Below are positions 40,676 to 50,371 of a stretch of DNA of 64,000 nt, piece after piece (position 1 is the stretch's first letter; every line of letters begins with the position of its first letter). A program made the position numbers and the translations under genes. The notes below the pieces were generated by a model. The model was not told the origin of the DNA. It worked only from the letters and a program-made list of their open reading frames with translations, and ran no database searches. Source of the DNA: JBFGCT01 sp963825565 (GTDB lineage Bacteria; Actinomycetota; Acidimicrobiia; Acidimicrobiales; Ilumatobacteraceae); assembly GCA_963825565.1 (NCBI GenBank), contig CAWGTW010000013.1:192021-256020 (forward strand). The letters are read 5' to 3'.

Positions 40676-42265
40676 ATGCTGCTGGCCAAGATGCAACGCT
40701 CCGTCCCGATCGCTGCGATGTTTGCCGTTGCGCTCGCCGCCACGGCATGTTCCAGTGACGACGACCCCGCTTCAACGGCGATCGAGCCGACGGCGCCCTC
40801 GTCCACGGTCGACGACACCGACGAGACGACGGCAGCCAACACGACCGAACAGGCGGGCGACTTCGACCCGTATGCGCAGTCGCTCGAGTGGACCCCGTGC
40901 GACCTCGGAGAGTGCGCCGAGGTGATCGTCCCGATCGACTACGACGATCCCTCGGCCGGAACGACGACGATCGCGATGATCCGCCAGGCCGCCGCCGGTG
41001 ACCCGGCCGATCGGGTCGGCACCCTGTTCGTGAACCCGGGCGGCCCCGGAGAGTCCGGCATCAACTTCTTGCTCGAGGCCGGATTCGCTTTCGGTCAGCC
41101 CATCCTGGAATCGTTCGACCTCGTCGGCTTCGACCCCCGCGGCGTCGGCGCGAGCGACCCGCTCCTCTGCCTCGACGACGACGAGCTCGACACGTGGATC
41201 GCGACGGACATCGACGCGGACGACCCGGCCTCGGTGGAGGCGTACGGCGAGCTCACGGCCGAGATGGCCGAGGCGTGCCTCGAGACCAATCCCGAGTTGG
41301 CGCAGCATGTGACCACCGTCGAGACGGCCAAGGACATCGACGTGCTCCGGGCGCTCGTCGGCGACGACGAGCTGTACTACTTCGGCGGCTCGTACGGAAC
41401 GTTCCTCGGGGCGACCTACGCCGCGCTGTTCCCCGATCATGTCGGTCGCATGGTGCTCGACGGTGCGATGGATCCGACGATCGCGCTGGAGCAGAACGAC
41501 CTGCGCCAGGTCGGCGGCTTCCAGCTCGCGTTTGACGACTATGCCGCCGACTGCGTGGCCACCGGATGCCCGCTCGGCGTGACGACCGACGAGATCGAAG
41601 GGGTCGTGGCCGGCGTGTTCGACGCCGCCCTCGCCGAGCCGCTGGCGACCGACGACGCCGACCGGCCACTCACCCGGTCGTTGGCGCTCTACGGCGTGAT
41701 CGCCGAGCTGTACAGCGAGGAGCAGTGGCCGCTGTTGACCGAAGCGATCAGCGCGGCGACCGACGGCGATGGGACGTCCTTGCTCGCGTTCGCCGACGTG
41801 TACTTCCAGCGGACACCGGAGGGGTTCGGCACGAACACGGCCGAGTCGAACAAGGCGATCACGTGTCTCGACGCCGCCCTGACGCCCGAGGCAGACTCGG
41901 TCCCGACCGAGGATGACTTCATCGCGGCGTCGTCGCTGTTCGGCGAGCTCTACTACGGGTTGGTCGAGGTCGAGTGCAACACCTGGCCGATCGAACCGTC
42001 CGTCGAGTACCCCGACTACTCGGCCCCGGGAGCGGCGCCGATCTTGGTCGTCGGCTCCACCGGTGACCCGGCGACGCCGATCGAGAGCGCCTACGTGCTC
42101 GCTGACCAGCTCGACTCCGGCGTGCTGCTCGTTCGCGAAGGCGAGGGCCACACGGCCTACTTCAATTTCAACCCGTGCATCAACGACATCGTCGACGCCT
42201 ACCTCGTCGACGGCACCGTGCCCGACGACGAGACCACCTGTTCAGAGGACGGCGAGCTTGTCTAG
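40676..42265 (+). CDS. Lipoprotein alpha/beta-hydrolase, tripeptidyl aminopeptidase-like
   Basis: 529 residues from the ATG at 40676 (AGGAGG 7-12 bases upstream; an ATG at 40643 lacks a site). A lipoprotein signal ends A-T-A-C at Cys25. Alpha/beta-hydrolase features: F-V-N-P-G-G-P-G-E-S-G (oxyanion region), D-P-R-G-V-G-A-S, nucleophile G-G-S-Y-G-T, acid in G-S-T-G-D-P-A-T-P and the His in G-E-G-H-T-A-Y, with paired cysteines. This is the TAP/SCO-type secreted peptidase family that removes peptides from protein N-termini. Control by the divergent MarR gene is likely. Confidence 0.88.
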   Translation: MLLAKMQRSVPIAAMFAVALAATACSSDDDPASTAIEPTAPSSTVDDTDETTAANTTEQAGDFDPYAQSLEWTPCDLGECAEVIVPIDYDDPSAGTTTIAMIRQAAAGDPADRVGTLFVNPGGPGESGINFLLEAGFAFGQPILESFDLVGFDPRGVGASDPLLCLDDDELDTWIATDIDADDPASVEAYGELTAEMAEACLETNPELAQHVTTVETAKDIDVLRALVGDDELYYFGGSYGTFLGATYAALFPDHVGRMVLDGAMDPTIALEQNDLRQVGGFQLAFDDYAADCVATGCPLGVTTDEIEGVVAGVFDAALAEPLATDDADRPLTRSLALYGVIAELYSEEQWPLLTEAISAATDGDGTSLLAFADVYFQRTPEGFGTNTAESNKAITCLDAALTPEADSVPTEDDFIAASSLFGELYYGLVEVECNTWPIEPSVEYPDYSAPGAAPILVVGSTGDPATPIESAYVLADQLDSGVLLVREGEGHTAYFNFNPCINDIVDAYLVDGTVPDDETTCSEDGELV

Positions 42266-42581
42266 TCGGCCGACTCCGACGATGCCGCTGCGACCACCAT
42301 GCCGACCGAGACGGCGGCACCGACCACCGACGAGGACCCGAACGGTGCAAACGCACTCGGCGGCGATCCGCTGGGCACCGTCCACCCTGACCGTCGACGG
42401 TGACGACGTGTTCACCGGTGACGTCACCAGCTGCACCGTGGTCGACCCCGACGTGGCCCTCACAGCACCGAGCGAGGCCGCCGATCTCTACTCACAGATG
42501 GATCTGGTCTTCTGGTCAATTCTCAACGAGCTGTACCCGGACGCGTCACTCGACGCCTACCTGACAACGAACGGAATCTGA
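42266..42581 (+). pseudogene. Degenerate lipoprotein-domain remnant
   Basis: Immediately after the peptidase stop, broken frames read T-T-D-E-D-P-N-G-A-N-A-L-G-G-D-P-L-G and, in another frame, T-L-T-V-D-G-D-D-V-F-T-G-D-V-T-S-C-T-V-V-D-P-D-V. These match the lipoprotein domain retained at 32363-32730, but here the C-terminal half is replaced by an unrelated ending (A-Y-L-T-T-N-G-I). At least one frameshift and one replacement event are needed. No signal peptide of its own is present. Confidence 0.6.
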
Positions 42582-42582
42582 G

Positions 42583-43510
42583 ATGGCGATTGTGGCCGAA
42601 GGCCTGACGAAGCAGTACGGCGACAAGCTCGCTGTCGACAACCTGTCGTTGACGATCGAGGCGGGCAGGGTGACCGGCTTCCTCGGGCCCAACGGTGCCG
42701 GCAAGTCGACGACGATGCGGATGATGCTCGACATCGATCGTGCGACGCGTGGTACCACCACATTCGACGGGCAGCGGTTCCGCAACCTGGACTCACCGCC
42801 CCAGGTGGTCGGCGCGATGCTCGATGCCAACGCCGTCGAACCGAAGCGCTCGGCTCGATCTCACCTCCGGTACCTCGCTGCGTCGGCGGGTCTGCCTGAT
42901 GCTCGTGTCGACGAAGTGCTCGGGCTGACCGGCCTTGCGTGACGCTGCCAAGCGTCAGGTCGGTAACTTCTCGCTGGGTATGCATCAGCGGCTCGGTATC
43001 GCCGCATCGTTGCTCGGCGACCCCAAGTATCTGTTCTTCGACGAGCCGACGAACGGCCTCGACCCCGAAGGCATCCGGTGGGTCCGAGAGTTCCTCCAGC
43101 AACTCGCAGGTGAAGGCCGTGGTGTGCTGGTGTCGAGCCATCTGCTCAGCGAGTTGTCGCTCTACGTCGATCACATCGTCGTGATCGGCAAGGGTCGGTT
43201 CATCGCGAGCGGCAGCGTCCACGAATTCGAGTCGATGCAGGGCCAAGCCGCAGTGACCGTCCAGTCGCCGAGGCTCGCCGAGTTGGTCGCGTTGATCGAG
43301 CCTCGCGGCGGCCACGTCACACCCACCCCCGATGGCGTCGAGGTGACCGACATGACGGCGGCCGCGATCGGCGATCTCGCTGCGCTGCATCAGATCGAAC
43401 TCCACGAGCTGCACACCGAGCACCAGTCGCTCGAAGCGACGTTCCTCGAACTCACCGCCGACGCGCAGGAATACCGATCGACCGGCGTCGAGGGAGGGGA
43501 GCAGTCATGA
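42583..43510 (+). pseudogene. ABC transporter ATPase, frameshifted near 42935
   Basis: First frame: Walker A L-G-P-N-G-A-G-K-S-T-T and the Q-loop region to G-L-T-G-L. Second frame (from about 42938): signature-like F-S-L-G-M-H-Q-R-L-G, Walker B Y-L-F-F-D-E-P-T-N-G-L-D and the switch histidine in V-S-S-H-L-L. An extra T in C-C-T-T-G-C near 42935 splits the gene; without it the chain reads G-L-R-D-A-A-K-R. Length would be about 308 residues, normal for ABC-2-type drug/bacitracin-like exporters. The next frame overlaps the stop (ATGA at 43507). Confidence 0.8.
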
Positions 43511-44274
43511 AGAATCTCGTGAAAGCCGAGTGGATCAAGTTCTCGTCGCTGCGTTCGTCATGGACACGACTCGGCGTGGCACTCGCATCTGAACGGCGTG
43601 TTCGTCGCGTTCACGCTGTGGGCATTCAACCGCGCCGCCGAGGGCGACACGCCCGACACCTCCATCGCCAATCGAGTGAGCACCCTCTCGGCGGGCATCT
43701 CCATGGCTGCACTGGTGTTCATCGTGATGGGCATCAATGTCCACACCGCCGAGATCAAGAGCCGATCGATCATCCCGACCGCCGGAGCCGCACCCGATCG
43801 CCGGGATCTGATCGGAGCCAAGGCGGCACTCACCGGCGCCGTCGGCCTGGCTGCGGGTGCCGTGCTGATGCTGCTGACGACGATCGCATGCCTGATCGTG
43901 CTCGACGCCAAAGGCTTCGCACTCCAGCCTCGTCGACGACGACGACGTCGCCCGAGCGATCGTCGGCTCGCGTCGCCTACCTCGCGATCGCTGCCCTGTT
44001 CGGTCTCGGAATCGGCGTGATCCTCAACTCCGCCACCTCAGCTATCGCGGTCGGCTCCTGTGGCCCCTCGCGACTCGAGTCGGCCCTGCAAGCGTTCCTC
44101 CCCGAGTGGGTCGACAGGCTGCTGCCATTCGAAGCGGGCAAGTCGCTGATCGTGGCCGAGCCCGACCACGTACTCCCGGCGTGGGAGGGTGGCGGCGTCT
44201 TCCTCGCATGGTCCGCACTGCTCGTCATCGCCGGCTGGGCGCTGTTCAACCGCCGCGACCTCAGCGACTCCTGA
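43507..44274 (+). pseudogene. ABC-2-type permease, broken by several frameshifts
   Basis: Starts M-K-N-L-V-K-A-E-W-I-K-F-S-S-L-R-S-S-W, the usual N-terminus of ABC-2 permeases, then continues in a second frame (A-F-T-L-W-A-F-N-R, hydrophobic L-V-F-I-V-M-G-I-N-V and A-A-G-A-V-L-M-L-L) and in a third from about 43925 (A-Y-L-A-I-A-A-L-F-G-L-G-I-G-V-I-L), ending N-R-R-D-L-S-D-S. A stretch after 44060 seems shortened. It follows the ATPase gene as in functional pairs. Multiple lesions suggest that the exporter is no longer made. Confidence 0.7.
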
Positions 44275-44469
44275 GCGGCCAGACCTCCGCAGATCGCGCC
44301 GATCGACCACACGCACGGACAACGCGTCGAACCGCACCAGTGCCCACCTGCGACGAGGATGACGCACAATCACCGATCGCGGAGTGGCTGGAACCCGTCC
44401 GAGAACGGTGCTTCCCGCTTGGTGAGGCGAGCCGAGGACCCGAGCGACAATCCAGGCGCGAAACGCCGT

Positions 44470-44787
44470 CGACCGCGCTGCATCGCCGGCGATGACGGTG
44501 CCGGCGACTGCACGTCCGGGGATGCGGCACTTGGGGGAGCGGAAGCCGAACCCCATGATGCGCATCAGGTAGGGGCGGCCGGTCATCGTGTGCCAGGTGC
44601 CACGGTCGAGTCCGGCGGCATGCACTCGGAGGAGTACTTCGTCGGGCTGGATGGTGGGGCGTTCGATGTGGCGCAGGTCCCAGGTGTCGGCCGGGCCGTA
44701 CCGGTCTTGTACGACGGCTCGCATGGTCGGGGCGGGGATCTCGGCTGTGGACGCGGTGCGGGCCTGTGTGTTCGTGGTGGTGTTCAT
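44470..44787 (-). pseudogene. N-terminal fragment of a zinc-type (MDR) alcohol dehydrogenase/quinone reductase
   Basis: Start ATG at 44787 with AAAGGA upstream. About 95 residues match the GroES-like N-terminal domain of MDR enzymes: A-V-V-Q-D-R-Y-G, then P-D-E-V-L-L-R-V-H-A-A-G-L-D-R-G-T-W and P-G-R-A-V-A-G-T-V. The nucleotide-binding half is missing and the frame continues into unrelated sequence antisense to the ABC permease. It is the last gene of the minus-strand run 47287 to 44470. Confidence 0.7.
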
Positions 44788-44831
44788 CGTGGTTCCTTTC
44801 GGGTCTGGTTTGGGATCGGGGTGTCGGTGGT

Positions 44832-46220
44832 TCATCGCGACGGCACGGGTTGTCCGGTTCGGATGGACTCGATGAGGTCGGCGACGGCTTGGACGGAGGA
44901 CGTGGAGCTCGTTGGGTCGTCGACCAGGCCGGCGTGGGTCGCGTCGACGATCCGGTGCTGGCTGTTGGTCGACAGCGCAGCGAGGCGTTGCTGCAGGTCG
45001 ACCCATTCGTCGTGCTCGTCGATCGATTCCGTCGCAATGAGGACGACGAGCGGCTTGGCGTCGAGCGAGGTCAGTGCGTTGGCTTGGGCGAACACCTCGG
45101 GGTACATCGACTGCTCATTGCGCATGCTGCGCATGCCGCGTGCGCTGGCGGCGAAGGTCTGCACCTGCGACGCGGCAGGTTCAGGGAGGCTCGACCATGC
45201 GGAGGTGGGAAGGATGCGACCGGCGCCGAGCCGGGCGAGGCTGGGGAGCATGCCGAGTCCTCGGCGCATCATCGACTGCTCGGTGGCGAAGCCGGGCAGG
45301 TCGGTGAACGAATCGGGACTCATCGAGTCGAGCAGCACCATGCCGGCGACGTCCTCGGGGTATCGGTCGGCGTAGATCATCGAGTACGGGCCACCTGCGG
45401 AATGGCCGACGATCAGGTACGGCCCGGTTTCGCCGGCGAGCCCGAGCAACGTGTGGAGGTCGTCGGCGACGGAGACGCCGTCCTGGGGAGCATCGATGTC
45501 GTCGCTCCAGCCCTGGCCGGCGCGGTCGTAGACGCAGACGCGGGTCGTTCGACTCACCTGCTGGATGATCCGAGTCCAGGAGACCGACACCTCGCCGAGG
45601 CCGTTCTGGAAGACGACGGTCGGGCTGCCGGTCCCCGCGCAGTCGAGGTGGAGTCGGCGGCCGCCGACGTCGTACAGCGTGCCGGGCGCCGGCTGCTGTT
45701 CCCGAGCTCGGGTGACCGTCTCGTACTGGGCCCCGACAGCGCCGATGGCGATGGCGGCGATCACGGGGTAGAGCAGCCATCGGGCTCGACTGCGAAGGGC
45801 TCGACGGACCTGCACGACCATCCAGACGCAAAGTGCGAGCGCGCCGGCGGGCCAGACCCAGCCGGCGTTGTCGAGCGCCCGATCGCCGGGTCGCCCGACC
45901 AGCAGGACGATGCCGACGGAGGCCATGGCGATGGCGGGCACTCGGGCCCAGCTCTGGGGTTGGGTGGTATGGCGGGTGGAGAGGAGCGCGAGCAGTGCCC
46001 ACCCGGCCGCGAATGCGAGGAGAGCGGTGCCGGAGATGACGGGTTCGGTTGCCCCGCCGAAGACGCCGAGAGTGAGGACCAGGGCGCCGATCACGCCGGT
46101 TGCGACCGATCCGCCGACGATCCGCCAGATGGGTTCGCGCCGGGGTTCAGCCGGCTGCTCGGTCGGTTCGACGTTGGTTGCGTCGCGGTTCGTGGTGTTC
46201 TCGATGACGGTGGTGTTCAT
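44832..46220 (-). CDS. Membrane-anchored alpha/beta-hydrolase
   Basis: 462 residues. Residues about 30-165 contain five membrane helices; residues about 180-460 are an alpha/beta-hydrolase with nucleophile elbow G-H-S-A-G-G near residue 270, D-R-A-G-Q-G-W-S-D upstream and a probable catalytic His in D-A-T-H-A-G near 430. The catalytic domain should face outward or inward depending on topology, which is unclear with five helices. The substrate is unknown. The ATG overlaps the stop of the carotenoid-oxygenase-like gene by four bases. The hydrolase at 50372 is distantly related. Confidence 0.8.
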   Translation of the reverse strand: MNTTVIENTTNRDATNVEPTEQPAEPRREPIWRIVGGSVATGVIGALVLTLGVFGGATEPVISGTALLAFAAGWALLALLSTRHTTQPQSWARVPAIAMASVGIVLLVGRPGDRALDNAGWVWPAGALALCVWMVVQVRRALRSRARWLLYPVIAAIAIGAVGAQYETVTRAREQQPAPGTLYDVGGRRLHLDCAGTGSPTVVFQNGLGEVSVSWTRIIQQVSRTTRVCVYDRAGQGWSDDIDAPQDGVSVADDLHTLLGLAGETGPYLIVGHSAGGPYSMIYADRYPEDVAGMVLLDSMSPDSFTDLPGFATEQSMMRRGLGMLPSLARLGAGRILPTSAWSSLPEPAASQVQTFAASARGMRSMRNEQSMYPEVFAQANALTSLDAKPLVVLIATESIDEHDEWVDLQQRLAALSTNSQHRIVDATHAGLVDDPTSSTSSVQAVADLIESIRTGQPVPSR

Positions 46221-47287
46221 GGTCGGTCTCCTTGTCGGGGTGGTGCATTGGTCGCGGGGATCCACGTGGTGTGGAGGTTCGGGGGAACGGGTCGGGGGAT
46301 GTGAGCGGTGGCGACCGCTGGCCCGGCGATGTCTGCGGCGTCGAGGAGCACCAGTTCGGTGTGTCGGTCGGATGCGTCGTGGACGAATCCGACGAGCCAT
46401 CCGCCGGCGGTGTCGAGGGGGCGCGTCGGGTCGTTGACGAAGGCGAGGTCGCCGGGTTGGCCGTGGTCGAAGCTGCGCTTGATGTGGCGACCGGTGACGA
46501 GGTCGTAGGTGTCGGCGGTTTGGTCGCCGATCGTCCAGAGGAACGGTTGTGCCGTGCCGGTCAGATCGTGGTTGGTGCGGGCGATGCGTTGGGGTGTCGG
46601 GTCGAGCCGCTCGCGAGCGATGCTCATCGATGGCAGCTGGATCTCCCATCGTTCGAGCCATGGCGTGTGGAGGATGACGGCGATGCTGTCGTCGCTGCTG
46701 TGGGCGTGGACGAGTGCGGGTGTCTCGATGCCGGTCGGGATCCAGTGCACCTCGGTCTCGAGGTCGCGAGCGCCGACTCCGAGGCAGCCTCGGGCTGCGA
46801 ACACGATGTGGTCCTCGGCGATCGCCAGATCGTGCACTCGGTCCGGTGGGTCGACGATGGGGCGGTTGCGTCGGGTGAGTGCGCCGGACGGCACGACGAC
46901 GTGTGCCTGCGACCCATCTGGAGCCGACGCGACGAGGTGCACGTCGCCGTTGGTCGGGTCTCGCCGTGGGCGCGCGGAGAGCCGCCGGGACCGACCGGCG
47001 AGGTCGACAGGGGTCAGGCCGTCGAGGTCGGGACTGACTTGTTCGACGAGGTGTCCGTAACTGAACGCCAGGATCGAGCCACCGAACACGATGAGTTCAA
47101 GATCTGCACGGTCGGTTGACCCGGCCGGCTGGATCCGGTGGCTCCGGTACGACCACTCCCGACCGTGATGGACGTGAACCGAGTGCAGAACGCCCTCGTG
47201 GATGCCGAGCAACCGGCCCGACACCGCCGCGGGGAGGCGACCCGGCACGGCGAACCCCTCGGGTGCTGTCGGGATCGGTCGGGCCAT
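46217..47287 (-). CDS. Carotenoid-oxygenase-like (RPE65 superfamily) protein, short
   Basis: 356 residues, shorter than the usual 450-520. Family blocks are recognisable: V-H-D-L-A-I-A-E-D-H near residue 150, W-L-V-G-F-V-H-D near 300, L-V-L-L-D-A-A-D and P-P-N-L-H-T-T-W near the end. Intact enzymes bind Fe(II) with four His; the one usually in A-H-P-K-x-D-P is replaced here by Arg in A-R-P-R-R-D-P, while the other three have plausible counterparts. Activity is therefore doubtful. It is co-transcribed with the membrane hydrolase (ATGA overlap) and lies 82 bases downstream of the LAL regulator on the same strand. Confidence 0.65.
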   Translation of the reverse strand: MARPIPTAPEGFAVPGRLPAAVSGRLLGIHEGVLHSVHVHHGREWSYRSHRIQPAGSTDRADLELIVFGGSILAFSYGHLVEQVSPDLDGLTPVDLAGRSRRLSARPRRDPTNGDVHLVASAPDGSQAHVVVPSGALTRRNRPIVDPPDRVHDLAIAEDHIVFAARGCLGVGARDLETEVHWIPTGIETPALVHAHSSDDSIAVILHTPWLERWEIQLPSMSIARERLDPTPQRIARTNHDLTGTAQPFLWTIGDQTADTYDLVTGRHIKRSFDHGQPGDLAFVNDPTRPLDTAGGWLVGFVHDASDRHTELVLLDAADIAGPAVATAHIPRPVPPNLHTTWIPATNAPPRQGDRP

Positions 47288-47369
47288 GGGCTCATCGTCG
47301 ACCTAAGCCATGCGTGCTCGCATCGGGCGGTGAGCCTCAGATCGCGCGAGGCGACTGCGGCGTGGTGTG

Positions 47370-50273
47370 TCAGTCGAGGCCGAGCCGTTGTGCAACGGCG
47401 GCGGCGTCGACTCGGCTGTTCACGCCGAGCTTGCGCAGGATGTTCGACACGTGGACGCTCGCCGTCTTGACCGATACGAAGAGCTCGTCGCCGATCTGGC
47501 GGTTGGTACGTCCGGCAGCAACCAGCGACAGGACCTCCGCTTCGCGCGTGGTCAGCCCGAGTCGTTCGGCCGAGGTCTCGTCGAGCGCGACACGTGTCGG
47601 GGCGTCGACGCTGATCCGTGTTCGACGTGAGAGTGCCTCGAGCTCCGCCAGCAATGGTGCGGCGCCGAGCTCGACCGCGATCGAGTGGGCACGACGCAGT
47701 GACGACGCGGCGCGATCGACGGCACCTGCGAGGGCGGCCGCCTCGGCCTCGCGGAGGAGTGCGGCGGCGAGCGCCCAACGGTCCCTGAGGTCGTCCCAGC
47801 GTGTTGCGGCCTCGGCCCACGCGTCGGGATCCGATGCCCGGAGTCGGGTCAGGCAGGCTGCAGCCTGGGAGAGGTGGGCTGCACGATCGACCTGTACGGC
47901 ATGCGGGCCGGTGTCGACGAAGGATCGAGCGGTGGTGATCCGCTGTTCGAGGGAGGTGACCGTTTCGGTGAGGTCCCTGCGTTCGCCTCGAGCACGGGCG
48001 TCCAAGGCCCGTTCGACGTCTGCGGCGATGCTGAGCATCGCGAAGCGGGCCGCCCACAGCGGCGATGTCGTCGCCGTCGAGGCCCAACCCTTCCCGGCCG
48101 CCTCCGCTGCCTGCTCCCAGTTCCCGAGCGTCAGATGGACCTCGCTCGCCGTGGCGTGGAGCACCGTCTGGTGCCATCCGTCGGCCGGCTGGGCGTGAAC
48201 CGCGGCGAGATGTTCGAGCGCTCGTTCGGTGTCACCGAGTCGGGCCGCGAGCAGCGCGTGGGATCGCTCGAATCGAAGGAGTCCCGCCGGGAAGGTGCCG
48301 GCAACGGGTTGACGGGCGAGGAGCGTCTCAGCGTCGGCCCAGCGGCCGAGTCGGGTGAGTGCCTCTGCGGCGAGCGAGTCGAAGTAGCAGTCGAATCCGT
48401 GGAGGCCGGTCAGCTGTCCCTCCGCGATGGCGTCGAGCGCGCCATCGACCGCTCGCTGGTAGTGGCCCGCGTCGATCAACGCGACGCACAGGTAGACGTT
48501 GGCGAAGGCGCGCGCCTGGGCGGAGGTCGCGGCGGCAACCGAGTCTTGACACAGCTCGACTGCTCGGTCGGGGTCACCTTGGTTGCTGCGCACGATGCCG
48601 AGGACGCGGCGGGCCATCCCCCAGGCGGCTGGGTGCTCGTCAGCGGTCGGTGCGACGTTGAACACCTTCTCGCACCAGCGTTCAGCGGTGGTGTCGTTGC
48701 CGGACATCAGCTCGGCCTGGCCGAGGCCGGCCCACACGACCGCAGCGGCCCGATCGTCGTCGTCGTCGGCCAACAGTTCGGCCGCGAGTGCGAACTCGGT
48801 GCTGCTCTGATCCAGTTGTCCGCTGGCCCACAGGTATCGACCGAGCCGTTCGTGGCCCCACGCCGCCCCGAGCGGAGGCGGCCCGAGCTCGAACGCGGCC
48901 CGCGCCAGCTCGATCGCTCGCTCGTTGCCGACCGTGGCCGTGGCGAGCTCAGCGGCCTGCCACAAGCGATCGCTGCGGCTAGCCGACGCACTGCTCTCAC
49001 CCGCGACATCCCAGAGTTCGAGGGCCCGTGTGACGTGTGCGAACGCGGCGCCAGGCGAAACCGGTGCGGCGGAATCGGCTGCCGCAAGCAGTGCGGTGAA
49101 GGCGCCGCCGGTGTCCCCGGCACGGTCCAGATGAAAGGCCAGTTCGCCGGCCCGGTCCGGGCGCCGCAGCACGTCGGCCGTCTGCCCGCGGAAGACGTCG
49201 GCGAGCCTGCGGTGCAGACGCTGCCTCTCGGGCGGGAGCAGGTCGGCGTACACGACCTCGCCGAGCAGTGGATGACGGAACCGGTACAAGTCGTGGTCGA
49301 CCTCGAGCAGCCGTTGATCGATCGCCGTGTGGATCGCGGCTTCGAGCTCTGTGATGCCCAGTTCGACGGCATCGGCGAGGAGCTCATGGTTCACGTCTCG
49401 TCCGATCGCAGCGACAACGCCCAACACGTGTCGAGCGGTCTCGTCGAGCGCCGCGACGTCTGCGGAGATGAGATCGGACAACACGATCGGGATGGTGTCG
49501 CCGGCGAGGTGCGCCGCGACGAGCTCATTCGTGAAGAACGGATTGCCCTGCCCACGATTCACAATCTGCTCGACGAGCACCCCGGGCGCGGGTTCACCGA
49601 TCAACGCGCTGACACGAGCTGCGACATCATCTCGGTCCAGACCCGCGAGGTGGATGTAGCGTGTCGCCGGGAGACGACTCAGCTCTGCGAGACGGCCCCT
49701 CTGTGACGAGCGTGCGCCGACCTCGTCGGCGCGATAGGTGCCGACCAGCACCATCCGCTCGTCGATCAGGTTGCGGGCGAGATAGTCCAACAGATCCCAG
49801 GTCGCGCTGTCGGCCCAGTGGAGATCCTCGAAGCCGACGAGCACGGCGTCGTCGGAACCGAGCAGGTCGATCAGTTCGAGCACGGCGACGAACAGCCCGC
49901 CCTGCCCGGCAGTCGTGGCGCCGGGAGAGCTCGGTGTGAACCAATCGCTGAGCGGCGCCAGCGTCGACGTCTCGGCGAGCAGTTCCGGGCGCGATCGACG
50001 GACATGGCGGATCAGATCAGCGACCGGCGCCAACGGAATCGTGTCGCCCCCGATGTGCGTGGATCGCCCGAGGTACACGGTCACACCGGCTCGCGATGCG
50101 GCTTCCCGCACGAACGAGGTCTTGCCGATCCCGGCGTCCCCGCCCACCAGCACAGCCGACGGCAGCCCGTTGCGTGCGTCGAGGATCGCTTGACCAAAGA
50201 TCGCGAGTTCCGCGCTCCTGCCCACGAAGTCCCCGGTGGACGAGCGGTCCGGTACCACGCTGTCAAGTATCAC
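47370..50273 (-). CDS. LAL-type LuxR-family ATP-binding regulator
   Basis: 967 residues, intact. An N-terminal AAA-type ATPase has Walker A G-G-D-A-G-I-G-K-T-S near residue 45 and a Walker B-like V-L-V-G-F-E-D-L-H-W-A-D near 150. The long middle (about 350-880) is helical and repeat-like. The C-terminus is a LuxR helix-turn-helix (L-T-T-R-E-A-E-V-L-S-L-V-A-A-G-R-T-N-R-Q-I-G). Large ATP-dependent LuxR regulators activate neighbouring operons on binding an inducer. The gene lies between two hydrolase-containing transcription units, one downstream on its own strand and one divergent only 98 bases away. Confidence 0.9.
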   Translation of the reverse strand: MILDSVVPDRSSTGDFVGRSAELAIFGQAILDARNGLPSAVLVGGDAGIGKTSFVREAASRAGVTVYLGRSTHIGGDTIPLAPVADLIRHVRRSRPELLAETSTLAPLSDWFTPSSPGATTAGQGGLFVAVLELIDLLGSDDAVLVGFEDLHWADSATWDLLDYLARNLIDERMVLVGTYRADEVGARSSQRGRLAELSRLPATRYIHLAGLDRDDVAARVSALIGEPAPGVLVEQIVNRGQGNPFFTNELVAAHLAGDTIPIVLSDLISADVAALDETARHVLGVVAAIGRDVNHELLADAVELGITELEAAIHTAIDQRLLEVDHDLYRFRHPLLGEVVYADLLPPERQRLHRRLADVFRGQTADVLRRPDRAGELAFHLDRAGDTGGAFTALLAAADSAAPVSPGAAFAHVTRALELWDVAGESSASASRSDRLWQAAELATATVGNERAIELARAAFELGPPPLGAAWGHERLGRYLWASGQLDQSSTEFALAAELLADDDDDRAAAVVWAGLGQAELMSGNDTTAERWCEKVFNVAPTADEHPAAWGMARRVLGIVRSNQGDPDRAVELCQDSVAAATSAQARAFANVYLCVALIDAGHYQRAVDGALDAIAEGQLTGLHGFDCYFDSLAAEALTRLGRWADAETLLARQPVAGTFPAGLLRFERSHALLAARLGDTERALEHLAAVHAQPADGWHQTVLHATASEVHLTLGNWEQAAEAAGKGWASTATTSPLWAARFAMLSIAADVERALDARARGERRDLTETVTSLEQRITTARSFVDTGPHAVQVDRAAHLSQAAACLTRLRASDPDAWAEAATRWDDLRDRWALAAALLREAEAAALAGAVDRAASSLRRAHSIAVELGAAPLLAELEALSRRTRISVDAPTRVALDETSAERLGLTTREAEVLSLVAAGRTNRQIGDELFVSVKTASVHVSNILRKLGVNSRVDAAAVAQRLGLD

Positions 50274-50371
50274 GCACTCGGGCCGCCCGCCGCTCTGCGT
50301 ACGTTCGGCGTCGAGATCTGAGTCGGCGTGCCCGATGCGGACCGACCCGCCTTAGGACGACGTTGGCACCC

